A DNA stretch of 64,000 bases from the NCBI GenBank assembly GCA_943788025.1, contig CALSOR010000004.1, positions 186,001 through 250,000 on the forward strand, read 5' to 3'. The notes beneath the pieces are model-generated. The model was not told the DNA's origin and ran no database searches. It saw nothing but the letters and a program-made list of their open reading frames with translations. This stretch comes from JABAAE01 sp905480545 (lineage in GTDB: Bacteria; Planctomycetota; Planctomycetia; Pirellulales; Pirellulaceae). Position numbers and translations under genes: made by a program. This document shows positions 47,190 to 56,410 of this stretch, one piece after another (the first letter of the stretch is position 1; each line of letters opens with the position of its first letter).

Positions 47190-47642
47190 ATGCCAAGTCA
47201 ACCACAGCCGAAAACATCACCGCTAACGATTGGACTTTGGGGCTTTATTGCCTGCACGGGATCTCTTCTGGGATACTGTATCTACTCGCACACGAAGGAT
47301 ATCATTTCCAGAACCCCTTCGCCTGAATCCGAGCCAATCACGCAAATATCCAATCTACATCCCACAGCGAAAGATCGCAAAACGCAATCAGAAATGTTTC
47401 TAAAAAGTATGATGGAGAAAGAACAGAAACTGATTAAGAAGTATTCATCAAAGAAAGAAACCAATACAGACGACAGCCAAACAAACTTCGAATCACGTCG
47501 TAATTGGGAGAAACAGAAAGACAAAATCAACGAACATTTGAGGAACTTCAAGTTCCAACCCGATGCACCAGAAGGATCAATCAAAGCCAGTTTTCAAAAT
47601 CAATTGAAGCAACTAAATGAGGACAAACCAACCCGATTTTGA
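47190..47642 (+). CDS. Small single-pass membrane protein, function unknown
   Basis: 150 residues. One hydrophobic helix near residues 12-30 (LTIGLWGFIACTGSLLGYCI), then a charged, mostly helical tail rich in Lys, Glu and Gln (MMEKEQKLIKKYSSKKETN). It follows the TadG-like gene by 18 bases and is probably part of the same transcript. It converges on the response regulator with 14 bases between. Confidence 0.6.
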   Translation: MPSQPQPKTSPLTIGLWGFIACTGSLLGYCIYSHTKDIISRTPSPESEPITQISNLHPTAKDRKTQSEMFLKSMMEKEQKLIKKYSSKKETNTDDSQTNFESRRNWEKQKDKINEHLRNFKFQPDAPEGSIKASFQNQLKQLNEDKPTRF

Positions 47643-47656
47643 CAAAAGATCAACTA

Positions 47657-48382
47657 TCAATTTGCGACCGCAACGAATTGATAGCCGGCTTCGCGAATCG
47701 TAAGAATATGCTGTGGCTTTGAAGGATCGACTTCGAAGTAGGTCCGCAAGCGGCGGATGAATTGATCCGGGGCGCGCGATTTCACGTCGCCGTCCAGATG
47801 CCAAACTTTTTGCAGTAATTCGTCTCTGGGTATAACTCGCCCTTCATTCTCAACAAGGTAACGAAGCAAGTCGAGTTCAAGCTTGGTCAAACGAAGTTCT
47901 TTACCATTTACCGTGACTTCGAATCGGTCGAAATCCACGAACGTGCTTCCAAATTGAAATCGCGAAATCGATTTGACTTCAACCGGTTGAACATTGGGTA
48001 GATTGAATCGAAGCAAATTACGAACACGACTCAGAAGTTCATCCAACTCGAATGGCTTGGTCAAATATTGATTGCCGCCAACGTCAAACCCCTTTGTTTT
48101 GTCTTCCGGCAAAGTTCTTGCGCTCAAGAACAAAATGGGTATGGTCGAATCCGTTTCTCGAATTGATTCGCAAATCGAATAGCCACTCACTCCCGGTAGC
48201 ATGATGTCGAGAATGCAAAGCTGAAAATTAGATTGACGAAACGCGGTCAGGGCCTCAGATGCGTCCGCCGTCGCAACAACTTCAAACCCCTCAGCCTCAA
48301 GATTAAACTTGATCCCAAGCGCGATATTTTCCTCGTCTTCGACCAAAAGAATTTTGTGTGATTTAACCAACGAGCTGGCCAT
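47657..48382 (-). CDS. OmpR-family response regulator
   Basis: 241 residues. The receiver domain (HKILLVEDEENIALG) has phosphoacceptor D59 in CILDIMLPG and the conserved Lys109 in YLTKPFEL. A winged-helix DNA-binding domain follows (LRLTKLELDLLRYLVENEGRV, DELLQKVW and IRRLRTYFEVDPSKPQHILT). Its start overlaps the 3' end of the kinase by 20 bases, so the two are translationally coupled. The target regulon is unknown; adjacent candidates are the TadE/G cluster and the desaturase. Confidence 0.92.
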   Translation of the reverse strand: MASSLVKSHKILLVEDEENIALGIKFNLEAEGFEVVATADASEALTAFRQSNFQLCILDIMLPGVSGYSICESIRETDSTIPILFLSARTLPEDKTKGFDVGGNQYLTKPFELDELLSRVRNLLRFNLPNVQPVEVKSISRFQFGSTFVDFDRFEVTVNGKELRLTKLELDLLRYLVENEGRVIPRDELLQKVWHLDGDVKSRAPDQFIRRLRTYFEVDPSKPQHILTIREAGYQFVAVAN

Positions 48383-49346
48383 TGTTCAACTCTTTCGCAA
48401 CAACCTTCACCTTACGTTGCTTTTGTTTCACCGATTTTTTCATGCCAGGCAATTCAACGATCACGCGAGTTCCACCACCATGTTCCGGAGTTTCCAATCT
48501 GACGCTGCCTCGGTTCCGCTTCAACAGGAATCGCACGATAAACAAACCTAAACCCACGCCAGGCTTGGTCCGCTCCAATTCGATCCCAGTTCGTTCGAAT
48601 CGATTGAATACTCGGTCCCGTTCTGCCTCTGGAACGGATGTACCATTATTTTCAATGGCGACGGTGATTGAGCCATCATTCGCTTCGTCCAAATTGACCG
48701 AGATCTTTGGAGGCGTCCCCGAATATTTGATCGCGTTATCCAACAAGTTTCTAAAAATAATTTCGAAGTCCATGACCGCTGCAAAATACCGGGTCGGTCC
48801 TGTCCTGACTTCAATATTTGTTTTATCGAAAGCGTGATACGTGCAAACGTCCGTGATGCATTCGTCCAAGACCTTGCTGAACTCAAATTCTTCTGCAACG
48901 ATCTCGTCATTTTCAACGTTCAGACTCGCTGCTTGAAGCAAATGGGAAATCAATCGATCTAGCCGCCGGACATCCTTCTTCATGGCACTGGTGAACATGC
49001 CCATGTCCTTTTCGGAAAGTTGCCTCCGCGCCATCGTTTCGAGGCCTAATTTGATGCTTGCAATAGGCGATTTCAATTCATGCGTTACCGCGTCAATGAA
49101 GTTGGCTTGTCGCCGATTGACCTGAACCGATTTCACCGAGAAAGCCAAATAGAAAGCTACGCCCGCAAGGACACAGCAAAGTATAAACGTGCCCAGCGGC
49201 AACAGCACCCAATAAATGGAGGTGTCCGTTTCCTTCAGTGCAGCAAAGACGGTCACAAGGATCCAGCCGATCAAAACCATGATCAGCAGACAAATCATCG
49301 TAATGCCAAGGCTTAACGGAACTGCCAATGACCTTCTGGGTAACAT
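48363..49346 (-). CDS. Membrane sensor histidine kinase
   Basis: 327 residues. Two membrane helices near residues 12-34 and 46-70 are joined by only about a dozen residues, so it has no real periplasmic sensor domain and probably senses the membrane itself. The HisKA domain has His89 in DAVTHELKSPIASI. The HATPase domain has the N box FRNLLDNAIKYS, VAIENNGTSVPEAERDRVFNRF and GVGLGLFIVRFLLKR. It overlaps and is cotranscribed with the response regulator. Confidence 0.92.
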   Translation of the reverse strand: MLPRRSLAVPLSLGITMICLLIMVLIGWILVTVFAALKETDTSIYWVLLPLGTFILCCVLAGVAFYLAFSVKSVQVNRRQANFIDAVTHELKSPIASIKLGLETMARRQLSEKDMGMFTSAMKKDVRRLDRLISHLLQAASLNVENDEIVAEEFEFSKVLDECITDVCTYHAFDKTNIEVRTGPTRYFAAVMDFEIIFRNLLDNAIKYSGTPPKISVNLDEANDGSITVAIENNGTSVPEAERDRVFNRFERTGIELERTKPGVGLGLFIVRFLLKRNRGSVRLETPEHGGGTRVIVELPGMKKSVKQKQRKVKVVAKELNNGQLVG

Positions 49347-49492
49347 ACTTCAACTCTCTAGCAACCGGTCGTTAACTTCATTTAAACAAAACAAGCCGTT
49401 ATGTTCGAGCAAAAGTTCAACAAATTTCGCGATTCAACGGTGGAAACCCTTAGAATTCCCTTGAATCGCGAGTCGGCGAGCCCATGCCGCTA

Positions 49493-50572
49493 TTAAGAAT
49501 TTACTTTGGAAAGCATTTCTTTTTTAGATGGAGTCTTAACGTTCCAAACCATCCCAAGCAAAGACATCGTTCGGATCACAACCCAGCTCAAATCAAATTG
49601 CCACCACTTCAAACCATGGCGGGCAGAGTTTGGAAATGCGTGATGGTTGTTGTGCCAACCCTCACCGAGGGCCAAAATTCCAAAAAGAAAGTTGTTGCGA
49701 CTGTGGTCTTTCGACTTGTAAGGCCGCGCGCCAAACACATGGCAAACTGAATTAATCGACCAAGTTACGTGGTGTGTCCAAAAGATTCGAAAACCAGCGC
49801 CAAAGCAGAATCCGTAAACCGCACCCATTACCGTTGGCTGGATCAAAAGCCCAATGCCTACTGGAATCGCAACCGACAACGCAATCCAGTACACGTATGT
49901 TCGATGGAAAAACATAACGATCGGGTCTGTACGTAAATCGGGCGAAAACTTCTCAACTTCATCTAGGAACGTATGTTGACGGAACATCCAACCAACATGC
50001 GAAAAGAAAAGCCCCTGAAACCAACCATGACCTTCTTTATGTGGAGTGTGTGGATCGCTTTCTTCATCGCTATGCTTGTGATGCTTACGATGAACGGTGC
50101 TCCATTGAAGCGGACACCCTTCCAGGGCCATCGCACCCATCGCGATCCAAAATGCTCGGACCCAACCATAGGTTTGAAAAGATCGATGAGCGACCATCCG
50201 ATGATAGCCCACCGTAATCCCCAAACCAGTTGCAATCCAACCGCCGAATACCAACGCGACGAACCACGGATTCACCCCGCCCCAGACCACAGCCATGATC
50301 AAACCACCAATGAACACAACTGGAGGCAAACCGACGGCGAGAATAATCGCCAGTTTCGATGGAGCAACAGTGTCCTTTGTTGGAATTCGTCGCAAATCAG
50401 CTACGGATGCCGCGTCATTTGAATTTAACGTTCCAGCTTCTAACTTGGGTGAAACATCAGTCGTTAGCCCAGAATCGAGCCCAGAATCGAGCCCAGAATC
50501 GAGCGACGAATCGTTCGCTTCAAGCGGTCTTTTGGGATTACCTTTCGGGTCTTCAACTAGCGAAGTAGCCAT
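49493..50572 (-). CDS. Membrane acyl-CoA/acyl-lipid delta-9-type fatty acid desaturase
   Basis: 359 residues. The three His boxes are HRMVAHR (124-130), HRKHH (161-165) and HNNHH (near 315), which bind the di-iron centre. Four membrane helices surround them. An N-terminal cytoplasmic tail of about 70 residues contains an in-frame repeat, SLDSGLDSGLDSGL at residues 23-36, and ends in RRIPTKDTVAPSK. It introduces a double bond in membrane lipids, often in response to cold. The adjacent two-component system on the same strand resembles the DesKR-type arrangement only loosely; the kinase has few membrane helices, so a DesKR role is a guess. Confidence 0.9.
   Translation of the reverse strand: MATSLVEDPKGNPKRPLEANDSSLDSGLDSGLDSGLTTDVSPKLEAGTLNSNDAASVADLRRIPTKDTVAPSKLAIILAVGLPPVVFIGGLIMAVVWGGVNPWFVALVFGGWIATGLGITVGYHRMVAHRSFQTYGWVRAFWIAMGAMALEGCPLQWSTVHRKHHKHSDEESDPHTPHKEGHGWFQGLFFSHVGWMFRQHTFLDEVEKFSPDLRTDPIVMFFHRTYVYWIALSVAIPVGIGLLIQPTVMGAVYGFCFGAGFRIFWTHHVTWSINSVCHVFGARPYKSKDHSRNNFLFGILALGEGWHNNHHAFPNSARHGLKWWQFDLSWVVIRTMSLLGMVWNVKTPSKKEMLSKVNS
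50459..50500. repeat. In-frame 12-nt repeats in the desaturase gene
   Basis: The unit GAGCCCAGAATC occurs three to four times on the plus strand, coding Leu-Asp-Ser-Gly on the minus strand. It varies the length of the disordered N-terminal tail only. Confidence 0.9.
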
Positions 50573-50858
50573 TAAATCTCTCGATCCAAAACGTGAATAT
50601 AAATAAATGTTAAAATCTGATTTGATGGATTGTATGCGACGGTCATCACCACTTCATTTGCGTTGAGTCTTCGTCGTGTAAAACCTGTGTAAAACCCAGT
50701 TTTTGGATCCCCCTCTTAGAACTGATTTTTCATGAATTCCATCGCGTTACGCTAGCAAAATCGTGAAATCCTACTGAATCGATTAATTCGACCGAAATGA
50801 CATCACATCCCATTTTTCACGAATTTCCCCAACTAGACATCAACCATTGGACGTTGAA

Positions 50859-52190
50859 ATGGTCAAAGTAAGCAAAAGCGGCCTCCGCTCAATCTTTTAT
50901 CTCATTGGACCGGCCATTATTGTGGCCTCGGTTGTTCTCGGCCCCGGCAGCATTGTGACCAGTAGCAAAGTTGGCTGTGAATTCGGTTACGAGTTGCTGT
51001 GGGTACTCGGAATGTCCGGAATCATGATGGTATCGATGGTCATGTTATCCGCTTGGATTGGCGTTTCGCACTCGAAATCGTTTTGTACCGAAATCGCAGA
51101 GCGACTTGGACGTCCTCTTGCGGTTGCCATTGGCGTCACGGTTTTCGGTATCGTTGCCGGTTTCCAAGTCAGCAACAACGTCGCTATTCTCCTCGCCTTT
51201 GAGCCGTTCTTTGACAATGGCCAGATTCCGTTGAATTACAAAATCGGAATCCTCCTTGTGCTAAATCTATTGCTGATCGGCGTCCTTTTTGGTTTGAAAA
51301 AAATCTACAAACCAATTGAGAAGTTAATGATGGGACTCGTGCTGATGATGTTAATCGGTTTCGCCGTCAACTTCTTCTTTGCTGGCGTTTCCATTTCCGG
51401 TGTGCTGCGTGGGATTCTTCCGTCAATTCCAGATGGCTTTTTTGAAAACGGGTTCTTTCCGCAGATTTCGGAGGACAACGAAACCCAAAAGCGTTTTGTT
51501 TCCATGCCGTTCGGAGCGGTTCAAGGAATGATTGCGACAACCTTTTCAGTCGCGGGTGCCATGTACCAAGCCTACCTTGTGAAAGAAAAAGGCTGGACAC
51601 TTGAAAAAATCAGAGCGGGTGAAGTCGATTCAATTTTTGGCATCACGATTTTGATCGGAATTTCAGGGTTGATCCTTTGCACGGCGGCCGCCGTTCTGCA
51701 CGGAAACGTCGCACCCAGCGAATTAAATTCTGCGACTGCGGTTGCGAACCAACTTCGGCCCTCCTTTGGCAACGCTGCGTACTTCTTATTCTGCTTGGGA
51801 ATTTTTGCCGGAGCGTTCAGCTCCTTCTTGGTCAACGCTATGATTGGCGGCTCTGTTCTCGCCGATTCAATTGGCAAGACCAGTTCTATCGATGGCATTT
51901 GGACCAAGTCCTTCACCGTGTCAGCGTTGGCCTTTGGCATGGTTCTGGCGATCGCTGTTTCAAGCATCGAAAACTTGGCCGTGACCGACATTATCGTATA
52001 CGCGCAAGCCTTAACCGTGATTGGAAATCCTGGTTTGGCGGCCGCGATTCTGTACCTTGGGCACCAAGCGAAAAAGGAAGGAAAGCCTGTTCCGAGCTGG
52101 CTGTTCGTCGTTGGTTATGTTGGCCTATTCGTTGTTTCGGCACTTGGACTTCGAACGGCTCTTTCGATTTGGCTCAGTTTTACTTTGTAG
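50859..52190 (+). CDS. Nramp-family transporter lacking the usual metal-binding residues
   Basis: 443 residues from the ATG at 50859 (MVKVSKSGLRS); the frame also opens at a TTG at 50847. Eleven hydrophobic helices in the LeuT-like Nramp order. Helix 1 reads LGPGSIVTSSKVGCEFGYE where metal-transporting Nramps have DPGN, so the Asp and Asn ligands are Gly and Ser. Helix 6 reads FSVAGAMYQAYLVKE where an MPH or related Met motif is expected. A metal other than Mn/Fe, or a different substrate, is therefore likely. Converges on the AI-2E-type gene with 4 bases between. Confidence 0.85.
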   Translation: MVKVSKSGLRSIFYLIGPAIIVASVVLGPGSIVTSSKVGCEFGYELLWVLGMSGIMMVSMVMLSAWIGVSHSKSFCTEIAERLGRPLAVAIGVTVFGIVAGFQVSNNVAILLAFEPFFDNGQIPLNYKIGILLVLNLLLIGVLFGLKKIYKPIEKLMMGLVLMMLIGFAVNFFFAGVSISGVLRGILPSIPDGFFENGFFPQISEDNETQKRFVSMPFGAVQGMIATTFSVAGAMYQAYLVKEKGWTLEKIRAGEVDSIFGITILIGISGLILCTAAAVLHGNVAPSELNSATAVANQLRPSFGNAAYFLFCLGIFAGAFSSFLVNAMIGGSVLADSIGKTSSIDGIWTKSFTVSALAFGMVLAIAVSSIENLAVTDIIVYAQALTVIGNPGLAAAILYLGHQAKKEGKPVPSWLFVVGYVGLFVVSALGLRTALSIWLSFTL

Positions 52191-52194
52191 ATCC

Positions 52195-53916
52195 TCATTC
52201 CTCGGATGGATCAGCTTTTGACTCAGCGTCACCACCAATCTCCAAATCCGGCTGCGGCTTAGTGACGCTTTCTTTTTCCAATTCGGACGTATTTTCATCC
52301 GCGACATCGGATTCCGAGCCTTGATAATTCGTATCCAGATCCAACAATTCCCGCTGCAAAATCTTCAATAATGTTTGCAAGAACACAACAACCATCGGGC
52401 CCACCAAAATTCCGATCGGCCCCAACGCGGTTACGCCACCCAGCACGCTGAGCAGGGCAAACAGCGGATGAATGTTCGATTGCCCGTGAAGGATGTAAGG
52501 CTTGATTAAGTTATCGATCGTTGAAACAACAGCCCCACCCCAAATCGCCAATCCAATCGCGGGCACCAATCGATCCTCTACTAAATAAAGATACAAACAA
52601 GCTGGCAGCCAAACTGAACCCGCGCCGACAAACGGTACCAACGCCAGTACAGCCGTCAACATCGTGAGCAAAAAGACTGCGTTGACGCCAGCAAAATAAT
52701 AGCCAATCCCTGCAAGTATCCCTTGGGCCGATGCAGCCGCCAATGTCGCAACAACAACCGCGCGACTGACTTTATCAAATTCGTCGATCAGCTCTTGTTC
52801 GTGCCGATCATCAAGTGGTGAAAGAAACTTGAATGCATCGATCATTTTCGATCCATCCAGCAGAAAGAAATAGACGGCGACCATCATGATCGACCCGTTA
52901 AACAGAACCATGAACAGCGCTTGAGTCGTCTTGCCGCTCAATGACAACAAATTTTCCTTGATCCAGTTTGTGACCGACTCGTTGTATTTACTAAATTCTT
53001 CATCTGTCGGATTGGCAAGTTCTTTCAGATAAACATTGAGCTGCCCGCCAAGTAGCTGGACCTTGAATTTTTCGAAGAGTTGACCGACGTTTACAAGTGA
53101 TTTCCGGTATTCGACTTGCATGGATTTAAATTCCGTCTCGAAGTCTTGCGCAGGTTCTGGTCTGTCTTCACCTACTACAGGCGTTAAACCGTTCGCGGGA
53201 GACTCACCACTGGTGTTCGAATCTGCGTTTGCACTCACATCCTTACCTGGTTTTAGCGGGACACTCTTTTCGGCTTCCGATGCCTCGATTTTTAAGGTCA
53301 GTAGCTCTACAAACTTTTTTCGAAGGACCAGAGCTTGTGAGATCGATTCACGAAACTCCTCCCACATCGCAACCTGAGCCTTGGTGACCTGATAGCCCCT
53401 GCCATTACCAAACAGTTCATCATCTGTTTTGGAAATCTTTATCGCATCTTGAAATTTCTCAGCGGCAACTGAAATGTTGGTCAATTTAGATTGAGAGGAT
53501 TCGAGATCCCGCAGATTGCGACTGTCCAATGTCCGAATTTCCAGTTCGAGTTCATGCAACTCTGTGACAGACGGTATTTCCAAATTCAGACTTTTACGAA
53601 CTCGAACTATATTTTGCTCGATGCCTCCCGATGACAAACTCTTGAACAATTCACGCGATTCACCAAACGCAAACAAGCCCAACAAGCCCAACGGAACGAT
53701 TACTGACAAACTGATGATCGAGGTGGTGACTGCGGCGGCAATCGCGTTGCGATTTCCGCATTTTTCTTGCACCCAGGAATGAACGGGGCGGAAAACCACA
53801 ACTAAAATCGTGGCTAGAAAAAGCGGCAACATGAAGGACGCCATGACTTTGTAAAACACAATACAAAGCACCAAAATGACGCCCAAGAGGACTCCGAACG
53901 ACACATAACGAGTCAC
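52195..53916 (-). CDS. AI-2E family exporter with a large soluble insert
   Basis: 573 residues, against about 350 for the family. Helices 1-3 span residues 5-90 (MASFMLPLFLATILVVVFRPV), and an insert of about 230 residues follows. The insert is helical and acidic (ELHELELEIRTLDSRNL, SKTDDELFGNGRGYQVTK, DVSANADSNTSGESPANG). The last 250 residues are the family's core: FVGAGSVWLPACLYLYLV, STIDNLIKPYILHGQSNIHP and LSVLGGVTALGPIGILVGP. The C-terminal tail is acidic. The family includes the AI-2 exporter TqsA and the Na/H-type transporters, so the substrate is open. Confidence 0.85.
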   Translation of the reverse strand: MTRYVSFGVLLGVILVLCIVFYKVMASFMLPLFLATILVVVFRPVHSWVQEKCGNRNAIAAAVTTSIISLSVIVPLGLLGLFAFGESRELFKSLSSGGIEQNIVRVRKSLNLEIPSVTELHELELEIRTLDSRNLRDLESSQSKLTNISVAAEKFQDAIKISKTDDELFGNGRGYQVTKAQVAMWEEFRESISQALVLRKKFVELLTLKIEASEAEKSVPLKPGKDVSANADSNTSGESPANGLTPVVGEDRPEPAQDFETEFKSMQVEYRKSLVNVGQLFEKFKVQLLGGQLNVYLKELANPTDEEFSKYNESVTNWIKENLLSLSGKTTQALFMVLFNGSIMMVAVYFFLLDGSKMIDAFKFLSPLDDRHEQELIDEFDKVSRAVVVATLAAASAQGILAGIGYYFAGVNAVFLLTMLTAVLALVPFVGAGSVWLPACLYLYLVEDRLVPAIGLAIWGGAVVSTIDNLIKPYILHGQSNIHPLFALLSVLGGVTALGPIGILVGPMVVVFLQTLLKILQRELLDLDTNYQGSESDVADENTSELEKESVTKPQPDLEIGGDAESKADPSEE

Positions 53917-54132
53917 GAAACTCTCCGAATAAAATTCAAAACAGAAACGCCGTCAAGATAACGGATTGCAGCGGTTCCACCTATTACAGTTGCAAAAGTT
54001 ATGGATGACGCCCAGAGCACCATTCATCCAAATAAGTAATCGCAACTTTGCTAAGCGTTGTCACTGTGCAATCTAAGCGAGACACGCTTCCCAGTGCGGC
54101 AATGGATTCAATCCATCGGCCTCCATCGCCGC

Positions 54133-54939
54133 TCATCTCGATGGAGCCAAGCCATCTCGAATTACCGCCGGCACATTGGTTGTGACTGATTCAGCCCCCC
54201 AGTCGACAAGTCGTTTCGCGTCTTTTGGATCGTCAACCGTCCAAACGTGATACTGGTAACCAGCCTCCTGAACCTGATGGATAAACTTTTTGGTGATACC
54301 ATCTTTGGAAGAACTGAATCCGTCAGCGTTGATCGATTTCAGCGTTGCCAACGCCTGGTTGAAAGTGGGCTGAAGCGTTCCATTTTTCTCTTTTTTGAAA
54401 CTAGACAACCAATTCGCGGTGAATTGCGGTGCAAGCTCTTTTAGCTTTTTAATCACAAAACGGTTGAAAGAAATCACGACAATCTGCTTATCTTGCAAAC
54501 CGGATTTCTCTATTTCGCTCAACAACTTGGGAACAATCTCCGGTCCACATTTTACCTCAACGTAAATCACCTTTCCCTGCGGAATGGTCCCAAAAACCTC
54601 TGCGATAGTTGGCATCGTGGTACCGGCAAATTTTTCCGAATGCCATGCCCCGACATCCAGCTGTTTCAAATCGACGAGCAAGTTATCGCGGATGACCAAA
54701 TCCTTTTTGTTGAATCGCTTCGTAGATTTGTCATGAGTACAAACAATCTCTCCATCTTTCGTTAGAAAAAAGTCGCCTTCGATCGCATCTGCATTCTGCC
54801 TCCATGCCAATTCGAATGCTGGAATCGTATTTTCCGGCGCATCTTTAGACGCTCCTCGATGCGCCACGATCAACGACTCCTGCGCCGAAGCAAAGGTGGC
54901 CATTTGCAAAACCAATATCAAGGACGACAATCTTTTCAT
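54133..54939 (-). CDS. Secreted glycerophosphodiester phosphodiesterase
   Basis: 268 residues from the ATG at 54939 (MKRLSSLILVLQMATFASAQ, a signal peptide). The frame opens further, to 55047, but without a leader. GDPD motifs: LIVAHRGASKDAPENTIPAFEL with the catalytic His, DAIEGDFFLTKDGEIVCTHD with Glu and second His, and VEVKCGP. The C-terminus keeps HVWTVDDPKDAKRLVDWGAES. It hydrolyses glycerophosphodiesters to glycerol 3-phosphate, so it is part of lipid or phosphorus salvage in the periplasm. Confidence 0.93.
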   Translation of the reverse strand: MKRLSSLILVLQMATFASAQESLIVAHRGASKDAPENTIPAFELAWRQNADAIEGDFFLTKDGEIVCTHDKSTKRFNKKDLVIRDNLLVDLKQLDVGAWHSEKFAGTTMPTIAEVFGTIPQGKVIYVEVKCGPEIVPKLLSEIEKSGLQDKQIVVISFNRFVIKKLKELAPQFTANWLSSFKKEKNGTLQPTFNQALATLKSINADGFSSSKDGITKKFIHQVQEAGYQYHVWTVDDPKDAKRLVDWGAESVTTNVPAVIRDGLAPSR

Positions 54940-55459
54940 TACGCTTACTAGATCAAGTGAATTCGCTGGGAAAAACTCCGAATCTTTATCGTACAACAAA
55001 CGAGATGCGGAGGCATCAGATTCTTGGGAATTGATTTCTTTTCCCAAGGATTCCGTCGTAGTTGAGATACGACAAAAGGGTCGGTAAAAACGCCAAAGCT
55101 TTCTTAATCAGAGTCTTTGAATAACCCGTCAAGCGTTTGCTTTGTGGCTGCCAAACTTGTCGCTCGCGTGCAGCCTTCAATAATGAAATGGGGCGGTGCC
55201 TTTTAACCGCCGTTGCATGAAAGAAACAAACAAGTTTTCCCCAATCCAATGGGGTTCATTTCCTCAAGTTGTTCACAAATGTGCGGACAAACTTAACATT
55301 TAGAATTTTGGGTTTTCATTTTCTGTTTCGGTGTTAGCCTATCGAGTTAAACAGTCTTAAATGATCGCCGTCGGCTTTGGCCCACCCAATGCCATTGAAG
55401 GAACATGTGAACGTCGATTCCCAAACCGAGAAAACTAGAAAATTTCCGACGAAAAAAAC
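54940..55459. other. 520-base divergent intergenic region
   Basis: No gene recognised. A CCCCA/TGGGG inverted repeat lies near 55240-55255. The region must hold promoters for both divergent genes. Confidence 0.45.
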
Positions 55460-56410
55460 ATGAAATCGAAAAACAACACCAAGAAGACAACGATTCACAA
55501 CAATTCCAAAGAATCGGTTTCAGACGAATTAGGAGCTGATGAAGCATCCAGCCCGAAAACTGCCGACGCAACAGCGTTTGCGGAGGACTTGGAGTCTGCG
55601 ATGCAGGAAGTCGAGTTGGATTCCGAGCTGCATTCAGAATCAAGCGAGCCGTTTATTGGGAAATGGAATCAATTGGTGAGTACCACCAATTGGGAAAAGG
55701 GCCGAATCATCTTTGACTGGCGAGAAGAATTGATCGCCAAAGATGCTCATCCAACTCAGTACTCAGACGAGGCATGGAGCAAACTAGTGGGTGGGGTGAC
55801 TTCGCAGCATGTCGGTCGACTGAGGCGAGTCTTCCAAAAATTTGGGGGATCCGTTGAGGATTACAAAGGGCTCTATTGGAGCCACTTCCACGCAGCAATT
55901 GACTGGAGCGATCCTGAATTGTGGCTCGAAGGAGCGATTCAAAATAAATGGTCGGTTTCGCAAATGCGAAGGCAACGCTGGGAAACCATGGGACAGATTC
56001 CCGAAGACCAACCCGAAGATTACCAAGTCATTTCGACAGAAATCGACGAGGACTTCGAGCCAGCTGTAAATAAGGAGCCAAAAAACAAAGGTGAAGTCCC
56101 AACCGGACCAGCCCACGAAGGCCCGGATTTCGGTGATCAGGAGAACCTCAGCCCCGCTCCAGCCAAAGATTCTGATGGTTCCAAAATTTACGCAGATGGT
56201 GATGAAGAAGCGATCGACTTTGTGCGTCCATTTGCCAATATCGGCGAACTACCTGAAGACCTCTCTGAAGCGTTTGACGCATTCAAGCTCGCGATTCTCC
56301 ACCATAAAAAAGATAACTGGGAACAGATCAGTTTGGACGATGTCCTCGCAAGCCTCGATGCACTCAAAGAACTTGCAAAGGCTCCCAGCGCCGACAATTC
56401 AACCTTCTAA
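55460..56410 (+). CDS. Conserved acidic protein of unknown function
   Basis: 316 residues. A disordered, Ser/Glu-rich start (1-65) precedes a helical domain (residues 70-180) with FIGKWNQLVSTTNWEKGRII, DEAWSKLVGGVTSQHVGRLR and AIDWSDPELWLEGAIQNKWS. The latter part, WSVSQMRRQRWETMG, has the look of a DUF3102- or KorB-like helix-turn-helix, from memory and not certain. A second helical segment (DLSEAFDAFKLAILHHKKDNW) follows a long acidic linker. No signal peptide; probably cytoplasmic, perhaps DNA-binding. Confidence 0.65.
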   Translation: MKSKNNTKKTTIHNNSKESVSDELGADEASSPKTADATAFAEDLESAMQEVELDSELHSESSEPFIGKWNQLVSTTNWEKGRIIFDWREELIAKDAHPTQYSDEAWSKLVGGVTSQHVGRLRRVFQKFGGSVEDYKGLYWSHFHAAIDWSDPELWLEGAIQNKWSVSQMRRQRWETMGQIPEDQPEDYQVISTEIDEDFEPAVNKEPKNKGEVPTGPAHEGPDFGDQENLSPAPAKDSDGSKIYADGDEEAIDFVRPFANIGELPEDLSEAFDAFKLAILHHKKDNWEQISLDDVLASLDALKELAKAPSADNSTF

